Positions 38,801 to 47,732 are shown, counted from the stretch's first letter. The stretch: 64,000 nucleotides of DNA from Chloroflexota bacterium (GCA_012729765.1 JAAYCM010000094.1:1-64000), one strand, 5' to 3'. Program-made: numbers and translations. Notes: generated by a model from the letters alone, not told the origin.

Positions 38801-39949
38801 TCAATAGGTAATCTGCTTTTCGAGCCGCCATGAGCACGATGAGAGCACGCCCGCGATCCGCTCACCGGCATGACCGTCGCCATAAATCGAGTTGGACTCA
38901 TAGCGCCCGTGCGCGATCTGCGTCTGGACCGCATCGGCAATCTCTTCGCGGTCATAATCCACGTCGAGCACATTGTGGGCGCGCTCGCGGTGCGCCTGCC
39001 GTGTCCCGACATTGACCGCCGGTGTGCCGATGAACGCCCCCTCGCGGATGGCGCTGCTCGAATTGCCGATCATGCAGACCGTGCGCCGCATCAGCGTAAT
39101 ATATACCTCGGCGGGCAGGCTGCGCAGGAAGTGCACCGGCGCGGTGGGATGGTGCCGCCGGAACTGGCGGATCCCGCGCGAGATATCTTCCGCCCCCGTG
39201 CCCGCGTTGGGCCACATCACCAGCGTCGGGAGCCGAAGCTGCTCGACGGCCAGCAGCGTCTCATAGATCTGCTGCTCGCCCGCGCCATATTCGGCGGTGA
39301 CGCCGTGCTGCGAGACGATCAGGAACGGCTGGCGGGGGTCGAACAGGCTGCCCACGCTGGCCGCGAGATCGGGGCCGAGGCCGTTACGATCACGCTCCAG
39401 CACCTCGGCAGCCAGATCGATGCGCGGGCACCCGACCAGATAGACATCTTCGGGCCGCTCACCCATCTTGATAATCCGCTCGCGCGCGTTCTGCGAGGCC
39501 GGGAAATGGATATGGGCGAATTTAGTCACGGCGTGGCGCAGGCTGTCGTCGATGGTGCCGGAAACTTCGCCGCCCATCGTGTGCGCGACCGGGATGCTCA
39601 TATACGAGGCGGTCAGCGCCGTGACGATTGCCTCGAACCCATCACCGACCGTGATCACCAGATCGGGCTGGAGCTGCTCGAACAGGGTCGCCAGCTCGAT
39701 CAGGCCCAGGCCCATCGACTTCGCCATCGTGCTCGGCGTCTCGCCCTCGACCAGCATATGCGCGCGGCCCGTCACCCTGAAGCCGTCCTGCTCAATCCAG
39801 TTGACGACCGGGCCGTAACGGTCGGGCAGGGCCGACGCCGCGGCGATGATCGACAGGTCCAGATCGGGATGTTTCTGAACGGCGCTCATGGCAGACTTGA
39901 GGCCGCTGTAGCTCGCCATAGAACCGATGACCGCGCAAATCTTACGCAT
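38801..39949 (-). CDS. Hydrolysing UDP-GlcNAc 2-epimerase (NeuC/LegG-like)
   Basis: A 382-residue GT-B-fold epimerase. It shows the N-terminal ICAVIGSMASYSGL, ALPDRYGPVVNWIEQDGF, LVITVGDGFEAIVTALTA (where many members read GDRxE), IPVAHTMGGEVSGTIDDSLRHAVTKFAHIHF and GNSSSAIREGAFIGTPAVNVGTRQ. These are the UDP-sugar-binding and catalytic stretches of NeuC/LegG/NeuC-like enzymes that release ManNAc or its 6-deoxy analogue. It is first in the nonulosonate set after the deazaflavin-type gene, 15 bp downstream of it. Confidence 0.92.
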   Translation of the reverse strand: MRKICAVIGSMASYSGLKSAMSAVQKHPDLDLSIIAAASALPDRYGPVVNWIEQDGFRVTGRAHMLVEGETPSTMAKSMGLGLIELATLFEQLQPDLVITVGDGFEAIVTALTASYMSIPVAHTMGGEVSGTIDDSLRHAVTKFAHIHFPASQNARERIIKMGERPEDVYLVGCPRIDLAAEVLERDRNGLGPDLAASVGSLFDPRQPFLIVSQHGVTAEYGAGEQQIYETLLAVEQLRLPTLVMWPNAGTGAEDISRGIRQFRRHHPTAPVHFLRSLPAEVYITLMRRTVCMIGNSSSAIREGAFIGTPAVNVGTRQAHRERAHNVLDVDYDREEIADAVQTQIAHGRYESNSIYGDGHAGERIAGVLSSCSWRLEKQITY

Positions 39950-39964
39950 AGGAGAATATCCGGC

Positions 39965-40546
39965 CTATCTGACCGCGCGCGCCAGCAGAGCCAGCAGCAG
40001 CCCACCGCCGAGCGCGGGCAGCACCCACACCAGATCGGCTTTGAGCGGGGGCGGAGTCCGGTCGCCGGTCGGCTCGAAGGCCAGCAGGCACAGCCGGTCA
40101 TACTTGGCCCGCACGTCGTCCGGGTCCGGCTGGATACCAACCGAGTAGAGAAGCTGCCACATAAACGGGTTGTGGCGCGTAGCGAGATAGACCTCGACCA
40201 CCTCATCCACTCCGGTCACGCGGCGGGCACAGGCCGCGAGCGTGCCGCCCGCTGTCTGGATCGTCGCGCGCGGGTCGGCTTCCAGATTGCGGACCCAATC
40301 CGAGTGGCAGCCAAACGCCGACCAGACATAGCGTGTGCCGTTGACGACATGGTACTCGGCCACCACGCGCCGGGGCTGGCCGCTTCGCCGCCCGGTCGTG
40401 GTGATCACCGCCCACATCCGGCCCATGATCGGCCCCAGGCCCAGCCGCCACGCCAGCAGCGGTGACTTGAACAACCACCGCCGCCAGCCCTCCGTGTGAG
40501 GCATGGGCCAGGTTGCGACTTCCTGTTCAGGCATGGTCATCGCCAT
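39965..40546 (-). CDS. Deazaflavin(F420)-dependent nitroreductase-like (DDN family) protein with C-terminal helix
   Basis: A 193-residue protein. The split-barrel core (about 35-150) has the DDN-family pattern WAVITTTGRRSGQPRRVV, RYVWSAFGCHSDWVRNLEADP and TGVDEVVEVYLA. Many members bind coenzyme F420, others flavin. A C-terminal hydrophobic segment (about 170-192, VWVLPALGGGLLLALLARA) looks like a membrane anchor, which is less common. It sits inside the glycan block between Wzt and the NeuC-like gene, so a redox step on a glycan precursor or lipid carrier is possible, but nothing proves this. Confidence 0.8.
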   Translation of the reverse strand: MAMTMPEQEVATWPMPHTEGWRRWLFKSPLLAWRLGLGPIMGRMWAVITTTGRRSGQPRRVVAEYHVVNGTRYVWSAFGCHSDWVRNLEADPRATIQTAGGTLAACARRVTGVDEVVEVYLATRHNPFMWQLLYSVGIQPDPDDVRAKYDRLCLLAFEPTGDRTPPPLKADLVWVLPALGGGLLLALLARAVR

Positions 40547-40595
40547 GACGGTCCTTCCTTCGCGCGAGCGGGTGCAAGCTGTGAGGCACCCACTT

Positions 40596-41954
40596 TTAAC
40601 TGTTCACCGAAGCCGTATCTTCCACATCCACATTGAGAGTGACATTCTCGGATGAATTCTGCCCCTGCGGATCGACCGACCAGTCGAGCAGCGGCGCGAT
40701 CGTGCCATAACGCCGGCGCTCCGTCCCGCCGCCGTAGCCCGCGTTGACACCGTCCACGTTGACGATCTCAAAGTTGAGGATGCGGTCCAGCATGATCGTG
40801 TGTTTGACGCGGTAGACCCCGCCGACGACCGTCAGGTAATACAGCCCCTCGTTGAGCAGATTCTTGGGGATGCTGACCTCGGCAGTATAGACACCGGGCG
40901 GGATAGACATCATATACTGGCCGCCGCTGTCGTTGTAGAGCGTGCGGAAGATCACCTCACCCTGCTCCGAGATCAGATCGAAGCCGATGCGGAAACCGTC
41001 CAGCGGCTCGAAGATCTCGAATTTCGTGTGGAATGTAATGTCCTCGGTCGAGGAATACTGGCCGTCGCGCCCGGTCGCGCTCGTGACCGCGACCTCGTAC
41101 ACTTTGGCGCTGTGATCGCCCGGCGCGTTGGCGGCTTCCCATGTCCGGCGCTGCAAGCGGTCGATACCCTCGCCCAGATACTTGCCGATCACATCGTTGG
41201 TCTGCCCCTGCATGACGGCCTGCCCCTGATCGAGCCAGATCGCGTATTCGCACAGCGAGTTGACCGCCGACATATTGTGGCTCACGAACAGGACCGTGCG
41301 CCCTTCTCCGGCGACCTCGCCCATCTTGCCGATACACTTGCGCTGGAAGGCCGCGTCACCGACCGCCAGCACCTCGTCCACCACCAGAATATCCGGCTCC
41401 AGGTGGGCGGCGACAGCGAACCCCAGGCGCAGACCCATACCGCTCGAATAGTGCTTATAGGGCGTGTCGATGAACTTCTCGATTTCGGCAAAGCTGACGA
41501 TCTCGTCAAACTTGTGATCGATCTCCTGCCGCGTCATGCCCAGGATCGCGCCGTTGAGATAGACGTTCTCGCGCCCGGTCAGTTCCGGGTGGAAGCCGGT
41601 GCCGACTTCGAGCAGCGCGCCGACGCGCCCGTACAGGTCGATCGTGCCTTCGGTCGGCTCGGTGATGCGCGAGAGGACCTTGAGCAGCGTGCTCTTGCCC
41701 GCGCCGTTGCGCCCGATGATGCCCACCACGTCGCCGCGTTTGATCTCAAACGAGACGTTCTTGAGCGCCCAGATCGTCTGATCCAGGCCGGAAGCGCCGT
41801 AGGCTTCGCCCCGCAGCAGGGCGCGGGTGCGCCGCATCGGAGCGAGAGCAGCATCGGTGAGTGTGCTGCGCAGCGTCTGGTAGGGGGTGCGTACAGCGCC
41901 GATCCGAAAGCGCTTGCCCAATCCCTGGACCTTGATCATCATGTCGTCGTTCAT
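40596..41954 (-). CDS. wzt: Polysaccharide ABC exporter ATPase with carbohydrate-binding domain (Wzt)
   Basis: A 452-residue ATPase. Walker A GRNGAGKSTLLK is at about 78-90, the signature SSGMGLRLGFAVA at about 170-183 and Walker B ILVVDEVLAVGD at about 188-199. An extra C-terminal domain (about 260-430, beta-rich, with TFHTKFEIFEP and FRIGFDLISEQGEVIF) is the Wzt_C-type carbohydrate-binding module that recognises the glycan end. It pairs with the permease 9 bp upstream to export a lipid-linked polysaccharide across the inner membrane. ATG start has GGGGAC 5 nt upstream. Confidence 0.95.
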   Translation of the reverse strand: MNDDMMIKVQGLGKRFRIGAVRTPYQTLRSTLTDAALAPMRRTRALLRGEAYGASGLDQTIWALKNVSFEIKRGDVVGIIGRNGAGKSTLLKVLSRITEPTEGTIDLYGRVGALLEVGTGFHPELTGRENVYLNGAILGMTRQEIDHKFDEIVSFAEIEKFIDTPYKHYSSGMGLRLGFAVAAHLEPDILVVDEVLAVGDAAFQRKCIGKMGEVAGEGRTVLFVSHNMSAVNSLCEYAIWLDQGQAVMQGQTNDVIGKYLGEGIDRLQRRTWEAANAPGDHSAKVYEVAVTSATGRDGQYSSTEDITFHTKFEIFEPLDGFRIGFDLISEQGEVIFRTLYNDSGGQYMMSIPPGVYTAEVSIPKNLLNEGLYYLTVVGGVYRVKHTIMLDRILNFEIVNVDGVNAGYGGGTERRRYGTIAPLLDWSVDPQGQNSSENVTLNVDVEDTASVNS

Positions 41955-41963
41955 CGATGTCCC

Positions 41964-42842
41964 CTATACCACGTCTGCAAAGGTCTTTTCCATGCGGCGG
42001 AAGTAGTAGGCTCCCGTGAGCAGGAGCAGCACGGCGACTACGCTGGAGACGATAATCATCGGGCCAGGGGCCGTATTGGTATCCAGCAGCGCCCAGCGGA
42101 AGCCCTCGACTACACCCGCCATCGGGTTGATGCCGTAGACCGTGCGCCACGGCTCGTCGAGCAGGCTGCTGGGGTAGGCGATCGGCGTGGCAAACATCCA
42201 GAACTGCGTCAGAAACGGGATGGTGTAGCGCACGTCACGAAACTGGACGTTCATCGCCGAGAGCCACAGGCCCACGCCCAGCGACGTGATCAGGGCCAGC
42301 AGCAGCAGCGGCAGCAGAAACACGACGTTAGCCGTCGGCGCAATGCCATAATACAGCATCATGGCCAGCAGCACGATGAACGACAGCACAAAATCTACCA
42401 CGCCCGCGATCACGCCCGAAATCGGGATCACCAGCCGGGGGAAGTAGACCTTTTTGAGCAGGTTCGAGCTGATCACCAGGCTGTTGGTGGCCTGGGTGAG
42501 GCCGTTGGCGAAAAACGTCCAGGGCACGAGCGCCGCATAGGAGAAGATCGGGTAGGGGATATCGTCAGATGGGACGCCGGCCAGCCGCCCGAAAAACAGG
42601 CTAAAGACGACCATCGTGAAAAACGGCTGGATAATCGCCCAGGCCGCACCCAACACGGTCTGCTTGTAGCGCACCTTGATATCGCGCCACGTCAGGAAAT
42701 AGAGCAGCTCACGATACTCCCACAACTCGCCCAGTTTGAGCGATACCCAGCCGCGCGATGGCTCGATATGCAGATGCACCGGGCGCCGCTCGACAGGGGT
42801 CAGGTCGTGAGGGGGTGCACTGACATTGTCAACAGAACTCAT
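41964..42842 (-). CDS. wzm: Polysaccharide ABC exporter permease (Wzm)
   Basis: A 292-residue ABC-2-type permease with six predicted helices (from about residue 60 to 275). The cytoplasmic N-terminal part reads ELLYFLTWRDIKVRYKQTVLGAAWAIIQP, typical of Wzm/TagG. Length agrees with the family. It forms the membrane channel for the Wzt ATPase encoded next. About 380 bp upstream separate it from the Wzz/BY-kinase gene; that region contains hairpins that may control its expression. Confidence 0.95.
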   Translation of the reverse strand: MSSVDNVSAPPHDLTPVERRPVHLHIEPSRGWVSLKLGELWEYRELLYFLTWRDIKVRYKQTVLGAAWAIIQPFFTMVVFSLFFGRLAGVPSDDIPYPIFSYAALVPWTFFANGLTQATNSLVISSNLLKKVYFPRLVIPISGVIAGVVDFVLSFIVLLAMMLYYGIAPTANVVFLLPLLLLALITSLGVGLWLSAMNVQFRDVRYTIPFLTQFWMFATPIAYPSSLLDEPWRTVYGINPMAGVVEGFRWALLDTNTAPGPMIIVSSVVAVLLLLTGAYYFRRMEKTFADVV

Positions 42843-42996
42843 AAGCTTCTCTTCGCTTTCCTTTGCCGCATGGCAACTGAGTCGCTCTTAAGGAACAGAG
42901 TCGGGCTGCCCATCCTGACAGCCGTTCAGTCCGCTGCCGGGTTATCGTACAACCATCATCTCAAACGTTGAAGCTGGAGCATAGACCGGCGGCTAT

Positions 42997-43041
42997 CAAG
43001 GCGGCATCTCACGCTGATTGTATTCTAGGTGAGCCGCCTTG
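42997..43041. repeat. Two-part hairpin in the wzm leader
   Basis: CAAGGCGG (42997-43004) pairs with CCGCCTTG (43034-43041), and CTCAC (43008-43012) with GTGAG (43029-43033), leaving a 3-nt bulge and a 16-nt loop. It is 155 bp before the wzm start. It may be an attenuator or a protein site; there is no T-run. Confidence 0.6.
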
Positions 43042-43135
43042 CATCCCCCTTGCTATTCTTAAAGAATACCCTTGCATCTGCCTAACTGATGCATTTTTTA
43101 GAGATTATTTATAGCCCCTTTATACGCGGCGCGAA

Positions 43136-43171
43136 AAGTATGCGGTGAGGTTTCAGACAACCTCACCGCAT
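43136..43171 (-). terminator. Terminator of the Wzz/BY-kinase gene
   Basis: A perfect 13-bp stem (43140-43152 and 43159-43171) with a 6-nt loop is followed on the minus strand by ACTTTTCG. It lies about 54 bp past the stop at 43225. Confidence 0.75.
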
Positions 43172-43224
43172 CGGAGTTTATCACTCAGGTATGAGCACGG
43201 AACGCGGCCAGATACCGCACGTGG

Positions 43225-44931
43225 TTACAACTCCGTGGTCTGGGCCGTCTCACTGGATGCTGCCGCCGGAGCGGTCTGGTACGGCTCATAGCCATAGCCC
43301 AATTCCAGCGAACCGCCGCGCGCCTTGTTGAGCACAACGCCCTTGATCGGCGCACCGATATGCTGGAACAGGTCCTTCGCACGCAGCGCCGCCACCCGCG
43401 ACGTCTCACCGGCCTGGATCACCAGGATGACGTTGGCATGCATGTTCGCCGTGAGGATCGAGCTGTCGGCGACCACCAGGGCCGGGGGTGTGTCGAACAG
43501 GATCACGTCGAAGTCCATGCAGTTCTCGAAAAACTTGATCCAGTCGCGCAGCCGCTCGGAGCGCAGCACCTCGGCGGGCACTGCCGCCGATTGGCCGCTG
43601 GTGATCGTGTACAGGTTGGTGACTTCGGTCGGCTGCACGATCTCCAACAGCGCTTCGGGGATCTCGCACGGATTCTCGCCCGTCTCGAACTCGCCCGGCG
43701 ACAGGCTCAGCAGGCCGGGCAGGCCAACCTGGTTCCCCACGCCAAGGATTTCGTGCAGACGTGGGCGGCGCAAATCCGCGTCGATCAGCAGCACGCGCAG
43801 GCCGCTGGTGGCCATCGAAACCGCCAGATTCGCCGCCGTGATGCTCTTGCCCTCGCCCGGTCCGGCGCTGGTCACGACAAACAGGTTGCGCCGGATGCGC
43901 GTGCCGTTGGCCGAGAAGAGCAGGTTAGCCTGGACCATATTGAACGTTTCGGCGACGGCGGAGTTCGGCGTCCGGCGCGTGATCAGCCGCTCGGAATACG
44001 GATCCTTCGTGCGGCCAAACTGCGCGACCGTGCCCAGCACCGGCAGCGACAACACGCTCGCCGCCTGCTGCGCCGACTGGAACTCGGTTTCCTGGTGGCC
44101 GATGACCAGCACCAGCAGCGCGGCCAGCAGCGCGCCGATCACGCCGCCCAGGATCGCCATGTTGATCACGCCCTTATCCAGCGGCGCGGGTGGCACGATT
44201 GCCGTATCGACGATCTCGATTGAATTGGTGCGGAGCTGCAGGGTCGAGATCGTGTTCTGAAGCTGCGCGACCATCTCCAATGCCTGCATCACCTGTGACT
44301 GCGTGATATCGTACTGAGTGCTCAGGCGCAGGATTTCGGTTTCGTCTTCGGCGGCTTCCAAATCGTCGATCAACGCGAGAAGCTGCTCGCGCCCTTCGGC
44401 GATCTGGTTGGTCAGCGCCAGAATCTGCTGGCCGGAGGTCGCGATCGTTTCCTGCTGCGACGCGGTCAGATTGGTGGGGCTGTTGAGAACAAGCTGGTTC
44501 GCCAACTCATTCGCAATATCGGCGGCCAGCTCGGGGTCGGTCGAGAATACCGACAGATAAAGCAATGATGTTTCGGGCACAAGCTGTGGCTCGATCATAC
44601 CGGCAAGCGAATCGGTAGACATGTTGAGTTCCAGCTCATCGATCGTCGCCTGGAGAATTTCGCGGGTTTTAGCCAGTTCGGCATAGGTCTTGGCCAGCTC
44701 GGCCCCTGTCCGGATATCGCCCTGGACCGGGTTGGAAGCCTGTAAAAAGCTGCCGATCATGATCTTCGTGGTCGCTTCATACATATCAGGCTCGTTGCGG
44801 CGCACTGTGAAGGCGATGATCGCGCCGACAGCCGCTACGATGATAATTAACCACGACCACCGCAGGAATAAGCGCACATACTGATTAAGTTCCATGCTCT
44901 GTCCGCTCCGTACTTCCGTTGACCGGCTCAC
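43225..44931 (-). CDS. Wzz chain-length domain fused to a bacterial tyrosine kinase (BY-kinase)
   Basis: A 568-residue polysaccharide co-polymerase. A first helix is near residues 12-34. A periplasmic Wzz domain with helices follows (about 40-260), then a second helix near 262-286. The cytoplasmic kinase has Walker A VTSAGPGEGKSITAAN (about 355), Walker A' LLIDADLRRPRLHE and Walker B DVILFDTPPALV. The C-terminus has a small tyrosine cluster (ELGYGYEPYQ, three Tyr), the usual autophosphorylation tail. It regulates polymer length and export. It is monocistronic: its own terminator at 43136-43171 and a divergent promoter region upstream. Confidence 0.95.
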   Translation of the reverse strand: MSRSTEVRSGQSMELNQYVRLFLRWSWLIIIVAAVGAIIAFTVRRNEPDMYEATTKIMIGSFLQASNPVQGDIRTGAELAKTYAELAKTREILQATIDELELNMSTDSLAGMIEPQLVPETSLLYLSVFSTDPELAADIANELANQLVLNSPTNLTASQQETIATSGQQILALTNQIAEGREQLLALIDDLEAAEDETEILRLSTQYDITQSQVMQALEMVAQLQNTISTLQLRTNSIEIVDTAIVPPAPLDKGVINMAILGGVIGALLAALLVLVIGHQETEFQSAQQAASVLSLPVLGTVAQFGRTKDPYSERLITRRTPNSAVAETFNMVQANLLFSANGTRIRRNLFVVTSAGPGEGKSITAANLAVSMATSGLRVLLIDADLRRPRLHEILGVGNQVGLPGLLSLSPGEFETGENPCEIPEALLEIVQPTEVTNLYTITSGQSAAVPAEVLRSERLRDWIKFFENCMDFDVILFDTPPALVVADSSILTANMHANVILVIQAGETSRVAALRAKDLFQHIGAPIKGVVLNKARGGSLELGYGYEPYQTAPAAASSETAQTTEL

Positions 44932-45253
44932 CTTGAGGGGTTTAGAAGCCAGCCTTTACCTCAATTCAGATATTACCACACATGCATTAGATAATACGGC
45001 ACAAAACTTCTCAAAACGCTGTTAAAACATTATAAAAAATGCAAATTTAGGCGACTGTAAGGCGGGATTGAGGGCGTCGTTATGCTGGCGCAAGGTTGGA
45101 TGGGTACGATTACCAGCAGCGAAGCAGAGCATCATTGGCCGGTTCTGGCTGCTTCAAGTGTAGCAGTAAACAGACCGGTAAACCTGACGCTAGCCTTCCA
45201 ACAAAATTATACGACACTTCCTGGAAGCAAATTTGGGATAAAAGTACTATCCG
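44932..45253. other. Divergent AT-rich promoter region
   Basis: On the minus strand a perfect TATAAT (45034-45029) could serve the Wzz/BY-kinase gene, but no good -35 is at standard spacing. On the plus strand CTGACG (45184-45189) with TTATAC (45207-45212) at 17 bp is a weak candidate for the GT4 gene. GGATA/TATCC arms just before the 45254 ATG could mask the start. No ribosome site of usual strength precedes that ATG. Confidence 0.4.
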
Positions 45254-46603
45254 ATGGCTGAAGAGGACCGGCGCCCTGTGACTGCGATTCCCCCCCCAAC
45301 TTCTGACCAGCGCCCACTGCGGGTGGCCCATATCAGCCCATCCTACGGCGGTGTGGCGGTCGCAGCGATGCGCCTGCACCTGGCGCTGCTCCGGCAGGGC
45401 GTGCAAAGCCATTTCTTTGCCAGCCATGTCGAAGGACGTGACACCAGCCTGCCCCACAGCTCCGTGCTGACCGCACCCAGCCGCCCGCTGCGCTATGCCG
45501 ACACGCTGACCAAGGTGATCGCCAGCCGGACCGGGCTGAAAGGGATGCTGCACGTCTCATCGCGGCGCCGCTCGTTCGACGGTTACGACGTCATCCACCT
45601 GCACGGGGCCGACACCAACTGGTTCAATCTCAATGCCCTGCCGCGCCTGAGCAAGCGTCACGCGCTGGTGTGGACCATGCACGATCAACACCTGGGGACC
45701 GGGGCCTGCGGCTATACCGAACTGTGGGATAACTGCCAGCGCTGGCGCACCGGTTGCGGCGACTGTCCGCTCGCGCATACGGAAGGCTGGCTGTTCGACA
45801 GCACGCATCGCATCTACCAGCGCAAGCAGCATCTCCTGCCCGCTTCCAAGCTGGCGATCGTCGCGCTCAACCAGTGGATGCTCGACTTTTTGCGCGCCAA
45901 CCCGATGACCCAGCAGCAGACCTTGCGGCTGATCCCCAACAGCGTCGATACATCCCTGTTCACGCCGCACTCCCAGGCCGAAAGCCGGGCCGTGCTCCAG
46001 CTTCCCGCCGAAGGGCGGCTGATTCTGTTTGTGGCCGCCAACCTCAGTATGCCACGCAAGGGCGCGCGCTATTATGTGCCGCTGCTGCGCGCGCTGAAGG
46101 AACGGGCCGGCGACCAGCCGATTGGCGCGGTATTTGTGGGGGCGCAGCTTCCCGAAACCTGGCTGGAGCTGCGCGCGATCATGCCGGTGCACGCCCTGGG
46201 CCGGATCAACGACGTCGGGCGACTGGCACAGGTTTACAGTGCGTGCGATTTCTTCGTCGTGCCATCGACCATCGACAATCTGCCCAGCACCGTGATCGAG
46301 AGCATGGCGTGCGGGACGCCGGTCGCGGGCTTCCGCGTGGGCGGCATCCCCGATATGATCGTGCCCGGCCAGACCGGCGTGCTGGCCGACCTGGGCGATG
46401 TCGAAGGAATGGCCGAGGCGATCAGCGCCGCGCTGGACGAGCCGGGCCGCCTGGAGCAGATGCGGCAGACCTGCCGTGAAACGGTGCTGGCGCGCTATTC
46501 GTTCGAGGTGCAGGCCGCCAGCCATATCGCGTTTTATCACGAGCTGCTCGCGCAGCGGCGATCAAATGGACACAAGCGCCACGAAGGTGGCTTAGGAGCA
46601 TAG
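45254..46603 (+). CDS. GT4 glycosyltransferase
   Basis: A 449-residue GT-B enzyme. The acceptor half has LRVAHISPSYGGVAVAAMRLH (about 18-38), VIHLHGADTNWFNL and VWTMHDQHLGTGACGYTELW (the DQH-type segment seen in WcaC/WfcD-like enzymes). The donor half has LILFVAANLSMPRKGARYY and PSTIDNLPSTVIESMACGTPV (the Glu-containing donor loop). It starts a plus-strand pair with the GT2 gene 10 bp downstream. Donor and acceptor unknown. Confidence 0.9.
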   Translation: MAEEDRRPVTAIPPPTSDQRPLRVAHISPSYGGVAVAAMRLHLALLRQGVQSHFFASHVEGRDTSLPHSSVLTAPSRPLRYADTLTKVIASRTGLKGMLHVSSRRRSFDGYDVIHLHGADTNWFNLNALPRLSKRHALVWTMHDQHLGTGACGYTELWDNCQRWRTGCGDCPLAHTEGWLFDSTHRIYQRKQHLLPASKLAIVALNQWMLDFLRANPMTQQQTLRLIPNSVDTSLFTPHSQAESRAVLQLPAEGRLILFVAANLSMPRKGARYYVPLLRALKERAGDQPIGAVFVGAQLPETWLELRAIMPVHALGRINDVGRLAQVYSACDFFVVPSTIDNLPSTVIESMACGTPVAGFRVGGIPDMIVPGQTGVLADLGDVEGMAEAISAALDEPGRLEQMRQTCRETVLARYSFEVQAASHIAFYHELLAQRRSNGHKRHEGGLGA

Positions 46604-46613
46604 GAAGGTGAGC

Positions 46614-47657
46614 ATGCCGGCTCAGCCGCACAAGCCGCGCGTCAGTCTGGGGATGCCCGTCTACAATGGCGAAGCGTTTCTCGAATCCGCGCTGAACTCG
46701 GTTCTCGGCCAGACGTATCAGGATTTTGAGCTGATCATCTCGGACAACGCATCCACCGACCGGACGCAGGCGATCTGCGAAGCCTACGCCGCCCGCGATC
46801 CGCGCATCAAGTATTATCGCCAGCCGCAGAACCGGGGCGCGACCTGGAATTTCAACCATACGGTCGCGCTGGCTTCGGGTGAGTATTTCAAGTGGGCCGC
46901 GCACGACGACGATCTCGCGCCCGACTACCTGGAGCGCTGCGTCAAGATTCTGGACGAGCATCCTGAGGTGGTCGTCGCCTTCTCGCGCTCGCGGGCGATC
47001 TACGAGCCGGGCGGCCAGACTGAGGATTACCCGGTTGTGCTGCGCACCTTCTCGCCCCGGCCTCATGTCCGGCTGTATGACCTGCTGTGGCGCGAGGATC
47101 GCTATTATCAGGTGTTTGGCCTGATGCGTATGAACGTGCTCAAACGGACGCGCCTGATCGAAAATTATGCCGCCTCGGACCGCGTGCTGATGGTCGGACT
47201 GGCGATGTTTGGTCAGTTCAGCGAGATTCCGGAGTTTCTGTTCTTCCCGCGCAAGCACCTGACCAACTCGGTCCGCACGCATCTCACGCGCCACACGCGC
47301 ATGATCTGGTTCGACCCAACCAAGCAGGGCAAGGTCGTGATGCCGGCCTGGGAGCTGTTCATGGGCTATCTGCGCTCGGTGCTGCGCGCGCCGCTCACCC
47401 GGGCAGACCTTGCCCAGACGCTCTGCGTGCTGGCGCGCTGGACGTGGCGCGAGCGCCGGGTGATGCTCGAAGACCTGTATGTGGGAGCCAAGCTGTGGTG
47501 GGGCGCAACGCTGCTGCACCAGCCGACAGAATCTCAGCCGCACATGCAGGCAGCCCGCCCGAAGCGGCGCACGTTCAACGGCCTGGCAATGGTGATGGCG
47601 CTGCTGTCGCTGCTCAGTCTGACGATCCTACGGGTGGGACGCAAGGAGCAGCGTTAG
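46614..47657 (+). CDS. GT2 glycosyltransferase
   Basis: A 347-residue GT-A enzyme. The nucleotide-sugar site is VSLGMPVYNGEAFLES and LIISDNASTDRTQ, and the metal-binding Asp cluster is in WAAHDDDLAPDYLE (about 100). A hydrophobic C-terminal helix (about 322-340) may anchor it to the membrane. The ATG at 46614 is preferred over the GTG at 46608 because AGGAAGG sits 5 nt upstream of it. A terminator at 47665-47706 follows the stop. Confidence 0.9.
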   Translation: MPAQPHKPRVSLGMPVYNGEAFLESALNSVLGQTYQDFELIISDNASTDRTQAICEAYAARDPRIKYYRQPQNRGATWNFNHTVALASGEYFKWAAHDDDLAPDYLERCVKILDEHPEVVVAFSRSRAIYEPGGQTEDYPVVLRTFSPRPHVRLYDLLWREDRYYQVFGLMRMNVLKRTRLIENYAASDRVLMVGLAMFGQFSEIPEFLFFPRKHLTNSVRTHLTRHTRMIWFDPTKQGKVVMPAWELFMGYLRSVLRAPLTRADLAQTLCVLARWTWRERRVMLEDLYVGAKLWWGATLLHQPTESQPHMQAARPKRRTFNGLAMVMALLSLLSLTILRVGRKEQR

Positions 47658-47664
47658 TGCACAT

Positions 47665-47706
47665 CAAAAATCACCGGCGCAGCCCAAACAGCCGGACGCC
47701 GGTGAT
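47665..47706. terminator. Bidirectional terminator between the GT2 gene and a small ORF
   Basis: Perfect 10-bp arms (47670-47679 and 47697-47706); the minus strand continues with TTTTTG. It lies between convergent genes. Confidence 0.75.
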
Positions 47707-47732
47707 CGGATAAACATTGAAAAGGTTGGAGC

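Larger units (their letters stand above)
42843..43224. other. Intergenic region upstream of wzm
   Basis: It contains a hairpin at 42997-43041, a 15-bp palindrome at 43054-43068 and the terminator of the Wzz/BY-kinase gene at 43140-43171. No promoter with both elements at good spacing was found; a lone TAGAAT occurs on the minus strand inside the hairpin loop region. Confidence 0.5.

Noticed and set aside
38870..40465. 531-codon open frame opposite the NeuC-like gene
   Set aside because: Charged, motif-free sequence antisense to a recognisable epimerase and DDN protein.
40800..42971. 723-codon open frame on the plus strand opposite wzt and wzm
   Set aside because: It is antisense to Walker-motif-containing wzt and to wzm; no motif of its own.
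45096..45281. 61-residue ORF in the divergent region before the GT4 gene
   Set aside because: Overlaps the probable promoter and the GT4 start; no ribosome site or family feature.
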